Source: Phanerodontia chrysosporium (Eukaryota > Basidiomycota > Agaricomycetes > Polyporales > Phanerochaetaceae). From it: 36,706 nucleotides of DNA. Position 1 is the first letter of the stretch. Every line of letters starts with the position of its first letter. The translations under genes and the position numbers were made by a program. The stretch lies in NCBI GenBank assembly GCA_001910725.1, contig MJGA01000096.1, forward strand, positions 1 to 36,706, in the 5' to 3' direction. Under the pieces are notes generated by a model. The model did not search any database and was not told the DNA's origin. It saw nothing but the letters and a program-made list of their open reading frames with translations. Shown here piece by piece: positions 1 through 10,057 of the stretch.

Positions 1-1704
1 ACGAGGATCTAATGAAGACCAAAGTTCCTATGCAGAAAGCCTCTGTTTCTCTCTTGGGTTATTGGTTGATCTCTTGGGTAATCTCTCCAGCATCTCATGG
101 CCCCAACTGGGCACATCCGGCCCACGGCCGTTTACCTCGCCATCTCTAGCTCTCGCATCCTATCTGGACTCTTGATCACTTGGCTTACTTTGGGGTTTGG
201 CTCTTCCTTTTCTTTGCCCCCTATCGTTGCTGGCCCGCATGCGACCAGGACCCTTCTCTGGGTGACGTTACAAGATTTGTACGAACTCTTGCTTTGGCGC
301 ATATCTCTCCCCTCGACTTCTCAGCGATATTCCTCCGCGACCGCACTTGACGGGGCGCACCACACTATTTCCCAGCATATAACGACTCTTACACGACTCC
401 GCTCGTCTCGAGGTGCGCCCTCCTCTCGTCTTCGTGCTCTCCGTACTAAATCCATCACAGCCCGACTCTCGGCACGCTCTACGGCGACGTCGATGCCACC
501 GCCGCTACCTTCACGAACTCCGGAGAGTATGTCTGTCGAGGGCCCCGACAGCGTACGAGCCTCAGTGAAGGTGGTTGGCACCCGGCATTCACGGACGTCG
601 AGAACGGTACGCTCTGCTTCCTCGCACAAATGGTCTAGTCAAGCTGACTCGTATTCTGCTAGACGTTCTCACACGCACCCGCTGGTTGCACGATACCGTG
701 GACCTTGCACGCACTCGCGCTGCACAACGCCGAACACGCACATGCACCCCACCCAAGGCTGCACAACGCTTTGGCCGCACTCTCTCTTCGTTGCTAAACC
801 TACAGGCATTTTCTGGCCGCACATTACTGGAACCGCACATGCACCCAAGGCTGCACAATGCCTGGCCGCACATGAACACTCGCATTCTAGGCTTACAGGC
901 TCCTCCAGCTGCACAATGCTGGAACGTCACTCGTACTCCGAGCTGCACAACGCCGGAAACTCACTCGCACCCTAGGCTGCACAACTCTCTGGCCACACGC
1001 GGACCTCTGCTCACTAGGCCCACATGCACTCCCGGCTGCACGACGCCGGACTCCAGGCTAGCTGTCTTCGCTCGCTGACTTTTCGCTACTCGTCGCTCTC
1101 GCTCTCGCGCTAACTGACTAGCTCGCTTTGCGCTCCTCTGCTCTACCTCGCTTTGCAGGCGACTCTCGCCGCTCAAGCACGCTCTCAAAGCTTTGTCGCT
1201 CACGCGCCTTGCGCTCTTCGCCTTGCGCATACGGCGGTACTGACCCGCGACACTCTCTGCGCCAAATCTACTCACCCGCCTCGCTCCAGGCCGACGACTG
1301 GTCTGCGCTCAACAGCGGCACTGCCCGCCGACCCTTTCCCCTTACAGCGATGTCGCTGTCGATTCCTTCCGGACCTATCAATGGATCCGCGCTCACGGTC
1401 GTTCCTCGACTCAATGACTTTTCCGCACCGCTGACTGCGTGCGCGCTCAATGGTGGACTTGTCCGCCGACTGTCATTTGTAGTACTCGTTGTAATGTAAT
1501 GATGATGCTCAGGGACACGGAGCGAAGTGCGGGTGTGTAAGAGCCGATGCAAGGCTATGCATTATGAATCCGAAGTACAGGTGGTGAATCCAAGCGATAC
1601 ATCAGTGGGAGAATACATTGGGTGGTAAGCTACGATCTAACAGCACGTCTCCAGGCTACACTTTGTGAATCCGAACGGTACAGGTGAAGAAAGGGACGAG
1701 ACGG
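1..1704. other. Gene-free left flank, no gene recognised
   Basis: Several long open frames exist on both strands, but they are Arg/Ser/Thr-rich translations of repetitive GC-rich DNA with no domain, no plausible splice pattern and no recognisable family. The stretch holds the degenerate GCTGCACAAC repeat (719-1044), followed at about 1070-1260 by CTCGCT/CGCTCTCG-rich low-complexity DNA. Positions 1640-1704 are probably the 3' flank of the LIM gene. Confidence 0.6.
719..1044 (+). repeat. Degenerate minisatellite with core GCTGCACAAY
   Basis: The ten-base core GCTGCACAAC/T occurs at 719, 758, 850, 908, 942 and 977, with a one-base variant (GCTGCACGAC) at 1035. Copies are 30-90 bp apart. Several are followed by GCC or GCTGG and surrounded by CCGCAC and CATGCACCC words. 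The unit is too diverged to fix a period by eye. It is most simply read as an old tandem-repeat field outside any gene. Confidence 0.6.
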
Positions 1705-3022
1705 CTAGCCTCCGGCCTTGCCCAGCAGCGCGTACCCACTGCCTGCCGGTCCGTAGAGCTGCAAAAAGAAGTGAGCAGAGCGAGGAGGCCACGGTCGTGG
1801 CGCACGACGCACCTTGCCGTAACAGTGCTTGCAGTACGGGCTGCCCTCGTTCTCCGTGAGCCGCGTCGAGTCGAGGAGCGTCCCGCACTCGGTGCACCGC
1901 AGGCAGTTACGATGCCACGTCTTGCCAATCGCCTTCACCTGCTCAGCAAAGTACACCGTCTTCTGGCACTTGGGGCACACCGGGTTGCTCCCGCCCCACT
2001 GGCGCCCCGTCGGCATCGGCGCCATGGGCGACGCCGAGGGCGCGCGCCCGAGCGCCGCGCCGTAGCGCGTGCCCGTGGGCGTCGGCCCGAGATGCACCGT
2101 CATACGCCCGCCCAGCGCCGGCGCGCCGTCGTTCGTGGTCGCGCGCTTCACGGGGCTCGGCGTGCGCGGCGGCCCCGTCATCGCGGGCTCGAGCGGGACC
2201 GTGCGCGGGAGCCCGCTTGAGCCGCGTCCTGCGTGCGCCGGTGTGCCCGCGACGAAGGGCGGCTCCCAGTCCTCGTCGCCGTCTGCGGGCGCAGGCGGCG
2301 GGGACTTTGGGGGCGTGGTCGGAGATTTCAGTTGGGCGCCGAAGGACGCACGTTTGGGGCTCCAGGTGTGCGTCGGCTTGAAGATGGGGATGTCGCGCCG
2401 TCGCGCGAGCCCGTGTACACGCCGCTCGCGGGCCGCACGCTCTTTGGGGAGGCGGCGCTGGGGAGGTTGGTGTTCACGCGGGCGGGGGAGGCGGGCGGGG
2501 ACAGGAGCACGTCGTCGCGGTCGGGAGGTTTGCGTGTCGTAAGTCGCGTGTGCCAAAGTTCTTGACATGACAGGTCTTGCTAGGAGTTGCTCAGAGGGAA
2601 AAGACAAGGTAGGCGGCAGTAGTGCGTACCAATATGGCTGGTAAAATGAAGGTTTAGCTGGGAAGCAAAGCGGCGAGTGTGGCCACTCACTTCCTGATTG
2701 TGTTCTACGAGGCTGTAGGAGTCTAGGCGTTTCTTACACGACGTGCACGACAAGCATGGCTGCCGATCACTGTTGGTAAGCCACACGGGCAGTAGGCAGC
2801 AGTCCACACACCTTGTGGTACAACTGAAGCGAGCGAACGTGGTCAGCAAAGCGAGGAAATGAGGGGCGACTGCGCAGACCTTTCGCCCAGGGCCCATTAT
2901 CTGGAAACGCGTGGTTAGGGCGCGAATGGTAGACGTAAAAGTGGTGCAGCACGTACCTGTTCTGCAGCGTAAACAGCCTTGCTGCAGCGGGGACATGTGG
3001 GTGTTCCTCCGTAGGGATGCAT
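1705..3022 (-). CDS. Two-LIM-domain (CRP-type) protein with Ser/Pro linker, seven exons, two apparent single-base frame breaks
   Basis: The product is a zinc-binding adaptor; LIM domains mediate protein-protein contacts at the cytoskeleton or in the nucleus. LIM1 opens at residue 10 (CPRCSKAVYAAEQ) and continues through HKPC, CLSC, CTSC to PYCKTC. LIM2 reads CPKCQKTVYFAEQ ... HRNC ... CTEC ... YCKHC and ends with GKLYGPAGSGYALLGKAGG. Exons on minus are 3022-2957, 2900-2880, 2823-2812 (12 nt), 2759-2691, 2637-2630 (8 nt), 2579-1813 and 1758-1705. All introns have GT..AG ends, and the two micro-exons are needed to complete LIM1. The Ser/Pro linker changes frame twice, near 2523 and 2400, each time as if one G or C were missing. 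With two bases added the exons sum to 999 nt (332 aa). The ATG at 3022 puts LIM1 at the normal distance from the N-terminus. The gene is divergent from eIF5A. The LIM call is firm; the linker is not. Confidence 0.85.
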
Positions 3023-3301
3023 GGTGGACAGAGTGAGAGAGAGGTCGAGTGGCCAAGAGCCCGTCTGCGAGTCGACCCCGGCTCGCGCGGCCGCCGTCCG
3101 GGGCAGTGAAGTCATCCCGCGGCCTCCGGCGACCGGCCGGCCCATCGCAGCCCGGCCGGAGATTGCCGAGATACGCCAGCGCCGGCGATGGAAAATGATG
3201 AGCGCTCAAAAAAAGCAGCTTTGCTCTTGAGCTCACCCTTTCGCTTTTAGCTCCTCACACACCCTCCTCCTCCCTCACTCCCACCACCGTTCGCTACCAC
3301 C
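3023..3301. promoter_or_regulatory. Divergent promoter between the LIM gene and eIF5A
   Basis: These 279 bp separate two start codons that face away from each other. The eIF5A side (about 3230-3301) is strongly C/T-rich, with repeated CTCCT and CTCAC words running up to ACCACCATG, as in highly expressed fungal genes. The LIM side is GC-rich, with CCGGCGACCGGCCGG near 3123. I see no clear TATA box on either side. Confidence 0.55.
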
Positions 3302-4101
3302 ATGTCCGACGACGAGCAGCACCAGCACAACTTCGAGCAGGTGCGCCCCGTGGCAGCGCTTCCAGCGAGCATCCCAGAGCTGACGTTTTGCGCCCCGATC
3401 CGCACAGGCCTCCGCCGGAGCCTCGCTCACCTACCCCATGCAGTGCTCTGCCCTTCGCAAGAACGGGCACGTCGTCATCAAGGGTGAGTGAAACCTTTGC
3501 AGCAGCAGATTCGGCGGGGGAATTGCTCACACTCGCGCACCAAGGCCGTCCCTGCAAGATTGTCGAGATGTCCACCTCGAAGACTGGCAAGCACGGACAC
3601 GCCAAGGTCCACCTTGTCGCCATCGACGTACGTGCCACCCTCGAACGTTCCCAGCTTGCGTGCTGACATCCGCCCTTCTGCCCTCCAGATCTTCACCGGC
3701 AAAAAATTGGTTAGTGGCAGCGTCTCAAAGTGATAATGCCGCGATCTGATTGGCTGCGTGCGTTTACAGGAAGATATCTCTCCTTCCACCCACAACATGG
3801 ACGTCCCCAACGTCTTCCGTAACGAATACCAGCTCGTGCGTGCCCGTGCTCCCCACAAACAGCGCTCGTGCCAAACTGACGCCCCTTATTTTTTTTCCAG
3901 GTCAACATTGACGACGGTTTCCTTAACCTCATGACCCAGGACGGCACCGCCAAGGACGACGTCAAGCTCCCCGAGGGCGACCTCGGCAAGCAGATCCAGG
4001 CCGACTTCGACGAGGGCAAGGACCTGCTCGTCACCATCGTCTCTGCTATGGGTGAGGAGCAGGCCATCTCCTACAAGGAGGCGCCCAAGGGCAACAACTA
4101 G
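3302..4101 (+). CDS. Translation factor eIF5A (hypusine-containing)
   Basis: eIF5A binds the ribosome and helps peptide-bond formation at difficult motifs such as polyproline; it acts in the cytoplasm. The six exons are 3302-3340, 3408-3483, 3545-3627, 3689-3709, 3770-3835 and 3901-4101, summing to 486 nt (161 aa), the usual length for eukaryotic eIF5A. The hypusine loop reads [12 protein letters not shown], so the modified lysine should be residue 54. [12 protein letters not shown] begins the C-terminal OB-fold region, and the protein ends [17 protein letters not shown]. The ATG at 3302 follows a CT-rich leader with ACCACC immediately before it. Introns are 60-67 nt with consensus ends, and one exon is only 21 nt. 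Every frame joins without error. Modification by deoxyhypusine synthase and hydroxylase is known for the family; those genes are not in this window. Confidence 0.97.
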
Positions 4102-4711
4102 ACGTACCGCCCCCGCGCTCTGTATTCTCTCGCCCTCGATTTTCGGTCCTCATCTCTTGCGCTTTTTGCCCCTTTCCTGCACAATCAATATAGCACCAGC
4201 CCTCATACGTCTGTGCATGTACTCATTAAAGTATTTCCATGTACCTCGCACGCCGTCGTTGTTAGTACTCAGTCGTTGTTGTCGATCATGATACATCGGA
4301 GCTAGCGTCACCTCTAGCAGTTCTCATCGAGTATTCTCCGCTTTGGCGTGCCTGCAAATCCGTGCGAGGATCATGTATGTACGTGGAAGTAAAACGAGAA
4401 AGTTCTTTCGGACTCGGAAGCGTGGTCGTGTGCTCATTAGAGTTTGTCGGGTGCCCTAGCTCCAGCTCCGCGAGCTCTTTGGCTCTGCCGCTGGTCTGAT
4501 TCTTACATACCAAACACACGGCGGGAAGCGAAACTGGTCGTGTAACACCGCAGAGTACCCTCCTAGCTGAGCTGGTCGCGAGATAGGCCATTCATCGAGC
4601 ATCCAAATTAGCAACCATTCTGTCTACTCTACAACAACCTTCCGCGCCTGCCATACATGCGATACATGTCTATATCATCCCCCCGCATATCTCGCCAGTG
4701 CAGATATCTCG
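4102..4711. other. Convergent intergenic region with 3' UTRs
   Basis: This lies between the eIF5A stop and the stop of the SRAP-like gene on the other strand. CATTAAAGTATTT at 4224-4236 could be part of the eIF5A polyadenylation region. No gene is recognised here. Confidence 0.5.
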
Positions 4712-6054
4712 TCAGAGCGAGCGGAGAACGGAGCTCCCGCGACGCGCGCCTTTCCGCTTCTTCTTGGCGGGCCTCGCCGGCGCGGCTGTGGCGGCCCCCG
4801 CCACATCGTGCGCCGCGGATGCCGGTGGCGAGGGCGACCGCGTGCGCTTCGGCGTGGTGTGCGGCGTCGCCGTGCCTGTCTCAGGGGCCGCAGGGGCCTG
4901 GAAGGGTTTTTGGGCTGTCTGGCGCGTCGGGGGCGTTTGGATCATTTGGGTCAAAGTCCGGTCTTTTTGGGTTGTTTGGATAGCTGGAGCCGTGGATTTC
5001 GGTTTGAGGGCGCGGCGCCTGGTTCTGGTGGGTTGCGACGAGTTTGGCGTCTGGGCCTGCCGGTGGAAGTGGGCTCGGACGCCGTCGTGGCGTTCGGAGA
5101 GGGGTAAGGTGAGCGAGGGTCCGTTCGCCGTGGCGTTTTCGATGTGCGGGAGCACGCGGTGGCTGGAAGAGTGTTTTCAGGCGTGCGGCTGGGCCATCAG
5201 TGGCAGGGCGGACGAACCTGGTGAGTGACGGCAGCAGAGGCAGCGGGGACGTCACGACCGTGGTGAGGTCGGCGCTCCACAGCAGCGAGGTTGTATCTAG
5301 CCAGCGGACAAGATCCTCGACGCGGTGAAGGATGATCGGACTCAAACATTCGCCATTTCCGTCCTTGGAGACCAGGAGTGTGAAAGACGCGTTCCGCCGG
5401 CCTACATAGTTTGATGCGTAAAGGTCCATTTATTTTTTGCGTCTCTATCGCTTACCATGAAGGTGAGAATTATAATCGTACAGTCCGGCGAGCAGGATGA
5501 TACTTCGAGGGGAGGCGTCGTTCAGCTTAGGATTCGGCTTGAAATAGAAGGGCGTAAGCTCCTTCTTCCTGTTTTCACCCGGCACCTTCGTCTTCCGCCA
5601 CACGAAGAATCTAACTCCCATGCATAAGTCAACGGCGACAGACAGATGCGGACACGACTGACCCTTCGCAAACGACCGCACACCGCTTCCTGGAGCGCAA
5701 CAATGCCCACAAGAACTTCCCGCCGTCGGCGACGGTGTTTGCCTCGACAATGGGAATGCTGATGTCGACAGTGCCGTGGCTCGGGAGCAGGCCCCAGCGC
5801 ATGTTCTGCAGCGCGAGTTCGCGACGCGCTGGCGTGTGACTGTGCAACACGGGAACGATGCTGCCGCGATGGAGCGCATAGGACGGCGTGAACGTTTCGC
5901 CCCCGAGGGTAGTGGCGACAGTCGTGCCGTACTCTTTTGCGAGCTTGCTGGCGATTGCTGGCAGCTGTTTCGATGCAGCATGAGCGCGAGGCGGCTGTGA
6001 GGAGCGGGATACACCTACGTTCTGGTCCAGCGCGAGCTTCATGCGAGGGTTCAT
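4712..6054 (-). CDS. Diverged SRAP-family protein lacking all catalytic residues
   Basis: SRAP proteins (HMCES, YedK) normally crosslink to abasic sites in single-stranded DNA through Cys2. This copy aligns along the whole domain but not at the active site. Exons on minus are 6054-6019, 5964-5663, 5610-5456, 5401-5218 and 5162-4712; they sum to 1128 nt (375 aa) with every phase correct. Compared with the intact copy at 13870-15380: MCGRF becomes MNPRM (Cys2 to Asn), MKWGLVPHW becomes MRWGLLPSH, INAR becomes VEAN, QGYYEW becomes EGFFVW (Glu to Val), and LHDRQPVVL becomes GECLSPIIL (His lost). The fold-level landmarks AGLYD and ERHDGVRAHFHRQ remain. The C-terminal tail has likely nuclear signals (KRTRSPSP, AKKKRKGARRG). 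The open frame over five exons argues that it is expressed and constrained rather than dead. DNA binding without crosslinking is possible but is inference. Confidence 0.85.
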
Positions 6055-7330
6055 GTGGGCGGGACGGCGAAGGGATGCGCGATGCTGATGGGTAAAAATT
6101 TCCGCTAGAGCGTTCTTGTTGGCTCGCACCACCGTCGCTGGGGAGACGCGAGATGAACAGCCTGGGTTTTCCGCCACGCGAGGTCTATATATCCCGGGAA
6201 TAACCGCAAAAGCGCTTGCTGCGCCTCGAGAAGACAACCTCTACGGCATGCCGCTCGTCCTCGGTCATTTTGTTGGACAGGCAAAGGACACCACTAGCCT
6301 CCATGGATACCCCGCGCTACTATTGCGGCTGGCGACTGCCCGCTGCAGCGCTTTGCGGTCCCCCCTTGCTGATCTAGGCTCGGAAAGCGGTCAACATCAG
6401 TAAATTGCGCATGAACCGCTACACACCTCTCCAACGGCGAAAGCGGATCTGTCTGCCCATTCAAAACGACCAGTATCGCATCCTGTTCGATTGGACGAGT
6501 GACAGACTCTCCTCGGAGCGGTGCCGCTCGAAACACCTAGCTAGGACGACGCCTATCACCGTTCCCCCCAATTTTTGACGGTCCGACGTCGCACTCGGCA
6601 GCTACACAGCACCACAAACGCACATCACGCACGTACAAGTGCTTGACAGGGCCCGGACTAGAGGATAATGCTAGATGGTGCTTCGAGCGACACTGGGAGA
6701 GTAGCCTCGAGGTGCATCAAAGTATCTGACGGGTCAAAGAGCGGTTCTCTTGAAGGCGGCTCGTGCTGAGGTGGGGGTGAACAGCGCACGGGCTCGGTAG
6801 TCATGGTAAAGGTGAGAAGCTTGAATGCTGCATTTAGGGTACTGGTTATAGCCATACGCCTCGACGCTGTACATGAGGATGCAACATGTTATCCTCGCTG
6901 CACAAAGGCACCATCAAGCATGCGGCAAGCGGCCTGGCCTGTGCATGACCAAAGGGAGGTATCTGGGTACAGGCGTGCTGGCCGACAGCCGGATGCAGAA
7001 TGAGCGTAGAACGTAGACGCCATTGCGACCTAGTAGTAGACACGTCAGAGGATGTACTACTGTGACAATCATGCGGCATACCTGACATGTCTAAGGGGAT
7101 TTTCCCAGAATGCCCCCACTCGCGCCATCGAGAGAGAGCGACAGGCGAGAGCCAGTGCCACCCCCGAGACATTCGATCTTGCAGTGTGTAGTCGTCGCCC
7201 GACGGGCGCTACACGGATACGGGACGGAGGAGACTAGCGCCTGTGCGCTGAGTCCGAATTTGGAAGTCGGAGCACAAACCAGTCCTCAGACTCAACCGCC
7301 ACCACATCGAGCCCGACGACGACGAGAGGG
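6055..7330. promoter_or_regulatory. Divergent spacer between the SRAP-like and TAF8-like genes
   Basis: This is 1.28 kb without a recognised gene. A TATATA element at 6185-6190 lies about 130 bp upstream of the SRAP-like start, which would suit its promoter. The last 130 bp before 7331 hold the TAF8-like leader. A 65-codon ATG frame on minus at 6855-6658 is open but has no family features, and I do not call it. Confidence 0.45.
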
Positions 7331-9084
7331 ATGGATGCAGGAGCCAAGAAGCTGCTCGAGACGGCGACTATCGAGACTCTCCATGCTCACAACTTCTCCA
7401 AGGCTTCTACCCAGGCGACCGGCGTCCTGACCGACTTGCTCGCGCGGTATCTCCAGGTCCTTGCAAGCACATGCGCCAAGTACGCTGAACACGCCGGACG
7501 ACTGCGTCTCACGGCGAGAGATGCCGTGTGTGCGCTGGATGAGCTGGGGGTGGGAGTGGAGGAGCTGAGCGAGTACTGTGCGACGGAGGGCAAGGAGATG
7601 GCGCGGTACGCGGTGCACACCGCGCGCAGGCTGGAGGACCTCAACGAGTTCCGAGGTCAGTTCTGCTGCTCTGCGATCACCCCGGTTCGAATGACGAGTT
7701 CTTGCAGCTGCGCTGTCGGTCGGTCTGCGAGAAGATCGCGACGACGCGATGCATCTCGTCTACATGCCCGTTCCGGAGGACATGCCCACGGACGAAGAAG
7801 TCTCGGAAGAAGACGAAAGCGAAAGCGAGGAGGAGGCTATACCACATAGTCCACCATCCTTGGAGCAACAAATGAACGTGGACATTGCCGGCGCCGAGGA
7901 TGAGATTACCCAACTACTGGAGGACCAGAAGAACGGGCGAATATCGAGTCCTCGTCCACTTACGCCAACCTTGCCCCTTTCTCCCATATCGAACCCCTCA
8001 ACACCACCTCGAAAGAGACCACGTACTTCAGGCTGGAACCCACCATCGCATATACCCGAGTTTCTACCTCCATTTCCCAGTCATACACCGCAGCGCACTC
8101 CGTCGCCTCCTCCATTGTCTCTTCCTCCGGCGGCGTCATCTTTACCTTCTACATCTGTGAAGCCAGAGCGTCCAATTACGCCACCCCCGGATGCCGCATT
8201 TAGCACGGCAGACTACAAGAATCCAGTACCATATAGCATGTCCGTGCTTGCATCGCAGCCCCCGTCCAGCTTGCCTACGCGGCCCATCAGTCCGCCGTCT
8301 CCACCTCCTCCGCAGCACGCCCTGCCAGAGCTCCAGCCCTCTCTATATCAAGCGTACCACTACGCGTTGACGCATCCACCACCGAAGGAGCTAGGACCTA
8401 CGAATCCGGCTCGGTACAAGGTTGCCGTCTCGCTGATTGAGGAGAGTCAGAAGAATCCTCGTTGGGAACCCGCTCCATCGCTGTACGGCATCTCCAGTAC
8501 CAATGCGCCACGCGTCAGCAGTATGGGTCCATGGTATCCCGTCGCGCTCGATGACAAGAACGCCGGCAAGGGCAAAGAAGCGGACGAGCCCAAGTTCCCT
8601 CCGCACCAGCCACGGCCGATCATGTACTCCGAGCGTGTTGCTCCGCTCGTCAGCCAGCAGGGCTCGCGAATCCCGGCATTGGCGCAGAAGGTGCTCCCGG
8701 TGAGTATAAGGCTGGAATGCGTCTCGACGCCGAATCTCATCCACATGCGCGCAGGTCAACGTCCTCCGGCGCACGACGCGCCTCGCCCCGCCGCCGCCAC
8801 TGACGCAGGATGGCCGGAAGCTGACGTATGGCCCCGGTGTGAGCGCGCCGTGGAACTCGGGTCCGCTTCCGCCGCAGGGCCAGGCGAACGGTGCGAAGGA
8901 CGGCGTGAAGAAGGAGAAGAGCGACGCGCCGCCGTCGAAGCTGGTTCCGGACGCAAAGCTCTACGCGACGTGGAACTGGGAGCAGAAGACCTACCGCGAC
9001 TCGATTCGCCGTCCCCGCGTGGGGAGCATCAGCGGCACGATGAGCAACGGGCGTCGTCGGAGCGATACGCATGGCGATCGGTGA
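7331..9084 (+). CDS. TAF8-like TFIID subunit with N-terminal histone fold
   Basis: This is a probable component of the general transcription factor TFIID, acting at promoters in the nucleus. Exons are 7331-7655, 7708-8699 and 8755-9084, giving 548 aa with correct phases. Residues of about 1-105 form a bromodomain-associated (BTP) histone fold, from KKLLETATIETLHAHNFSKA to LRLTARDAVCALDELGVGVE. An acidic stretch (DEEVSEEDESESEEE) follows. The segment WNPPSHIPEFLPPFPSHTPQ matches the short C-terminal motif typical of TAF8, which separates it from TAF3 (no PHD finger is present). The middle is Pro/Ser-rich and disordered, and the last 110 residues are basic (LRRTTRLAPPPPL ... GRRRSD). The ATG at 7331 begins directly before the histone fold. 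It could be another BTP-family TAF; I favour TAF8 because of the LPPFP motif. Confidence 0.75.
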
Positions 9085-10057
9085 GCGCCGCGGCGACATG
9101 TTGCAAGGCTAGATCGTCCTTCTTTCCTTCTGTCCGAAAGTGTTGTGCATGCTTTGTTGGACTGCTTTCGCAAACTATCAATCGTATCGAGCATTTGTAC
9201 AGTCCTGCCGTTATAATGCGATCTGTTGTGTACCATCGATGCCCCTAGTCGGCGTAAAGGGCGTGTGCGAGCGATTCGATACCGGTGCGGACGTTCGTTC
9301 ACATTTCTTGGCTTGTGTCTCTGACCATTCTTTCCTTTCGCACTGAAGGCTTCGAAATAGCAATTATATACAGTTCTTTGCCATCTCGCCCTGGCAGAGA
9401 TTCGCGCAAAGCAAGGTAAACCGAACCCGCGTGCGATGACATGACAGTTGGTCTGTCCCCGAGACTGTCGTTAGCACACACGCTACTTCCAGTAGGTCCG
9501 TCAGACACCACTGCTCTCACATACCGACTCAACACCAGTACTCAGGATCCAGTCTTGGGAGGGTTTTCTGCACCTGACCCTGCGCCAGATGTCCCTCACG
9601 CAGCGCGCCATCTGCCTAATTCTCTTCATGTCACGCGTGCGTGCGCACAACATCCAGCACCACTCGGCCAGACTGTCCGCATGCGCAACGCGGGCTCCGA
9701 GCTCGATTCGCAGCTGAGCCAGCGTCCCGAGGCGTAGTAGCCACCGGTGTGGAGTCCCCATGCAGTTTTTATGCGGTAGCTCGCCCCTGCGGTGCCTTCT
9801 CGCGTGTATGCAGGTCCTTCGAGGCGAGATGGAGAAGGAAACGGCCACTACCGTCAGGGCTGGTTGTACGAAAAGTGCATACAGGTACGCCAATGGATTC
9901 GGGACATGGTCTACCGTACGTTCCTTACGCAGTATACCAGGACTGCGAATACCAGTGTCTACGCAACATTCAATAGTATTTGCAGGCACTCATCACGTCC
10001 ATTGTTCCCCTCAGCCTGACCCCCTACTCAACAGAGCCCCGTCTCTTACAACATCAT
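9085..10057. other. Spacer with one possible unassigned exon
   Basis: No complete gene is recognised. On plus, 9828-9889 encodes RRDGEGNGHYRQGWLYEKCIQ, bounded by an AG acceptor (GTATGCAG, about 9810) and a GTACGC donor after CIQ at 9890. It has protein-like composition, and a later frame near 9980-10030 reads QALITSIVPLSLTPY. These may be exons of a plus-strand gene convergent with the NLR-like gene, or relics. I could not link them into a model or name a family. Confidence 0.3.

Noticed and set aside
97..975. Long plus-strand ATG frame of 292 codons
   Set aside because: Ser/Thr/Arg-rich translation of repetitive DNA with the GCTGCACAAY field inside; no domain, no splice context, and other frames here are just as open.
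1684..2542. Long plus-strand frames over the LIM gene
   Set aside because: They are complements of the GC-rich LIM exons; the minus strand carries complete zinc-ligand series.
6658..6855. 65-codon ATG frame on minus
   Set aside because: No family features, no support for expression; too short to call by itself.
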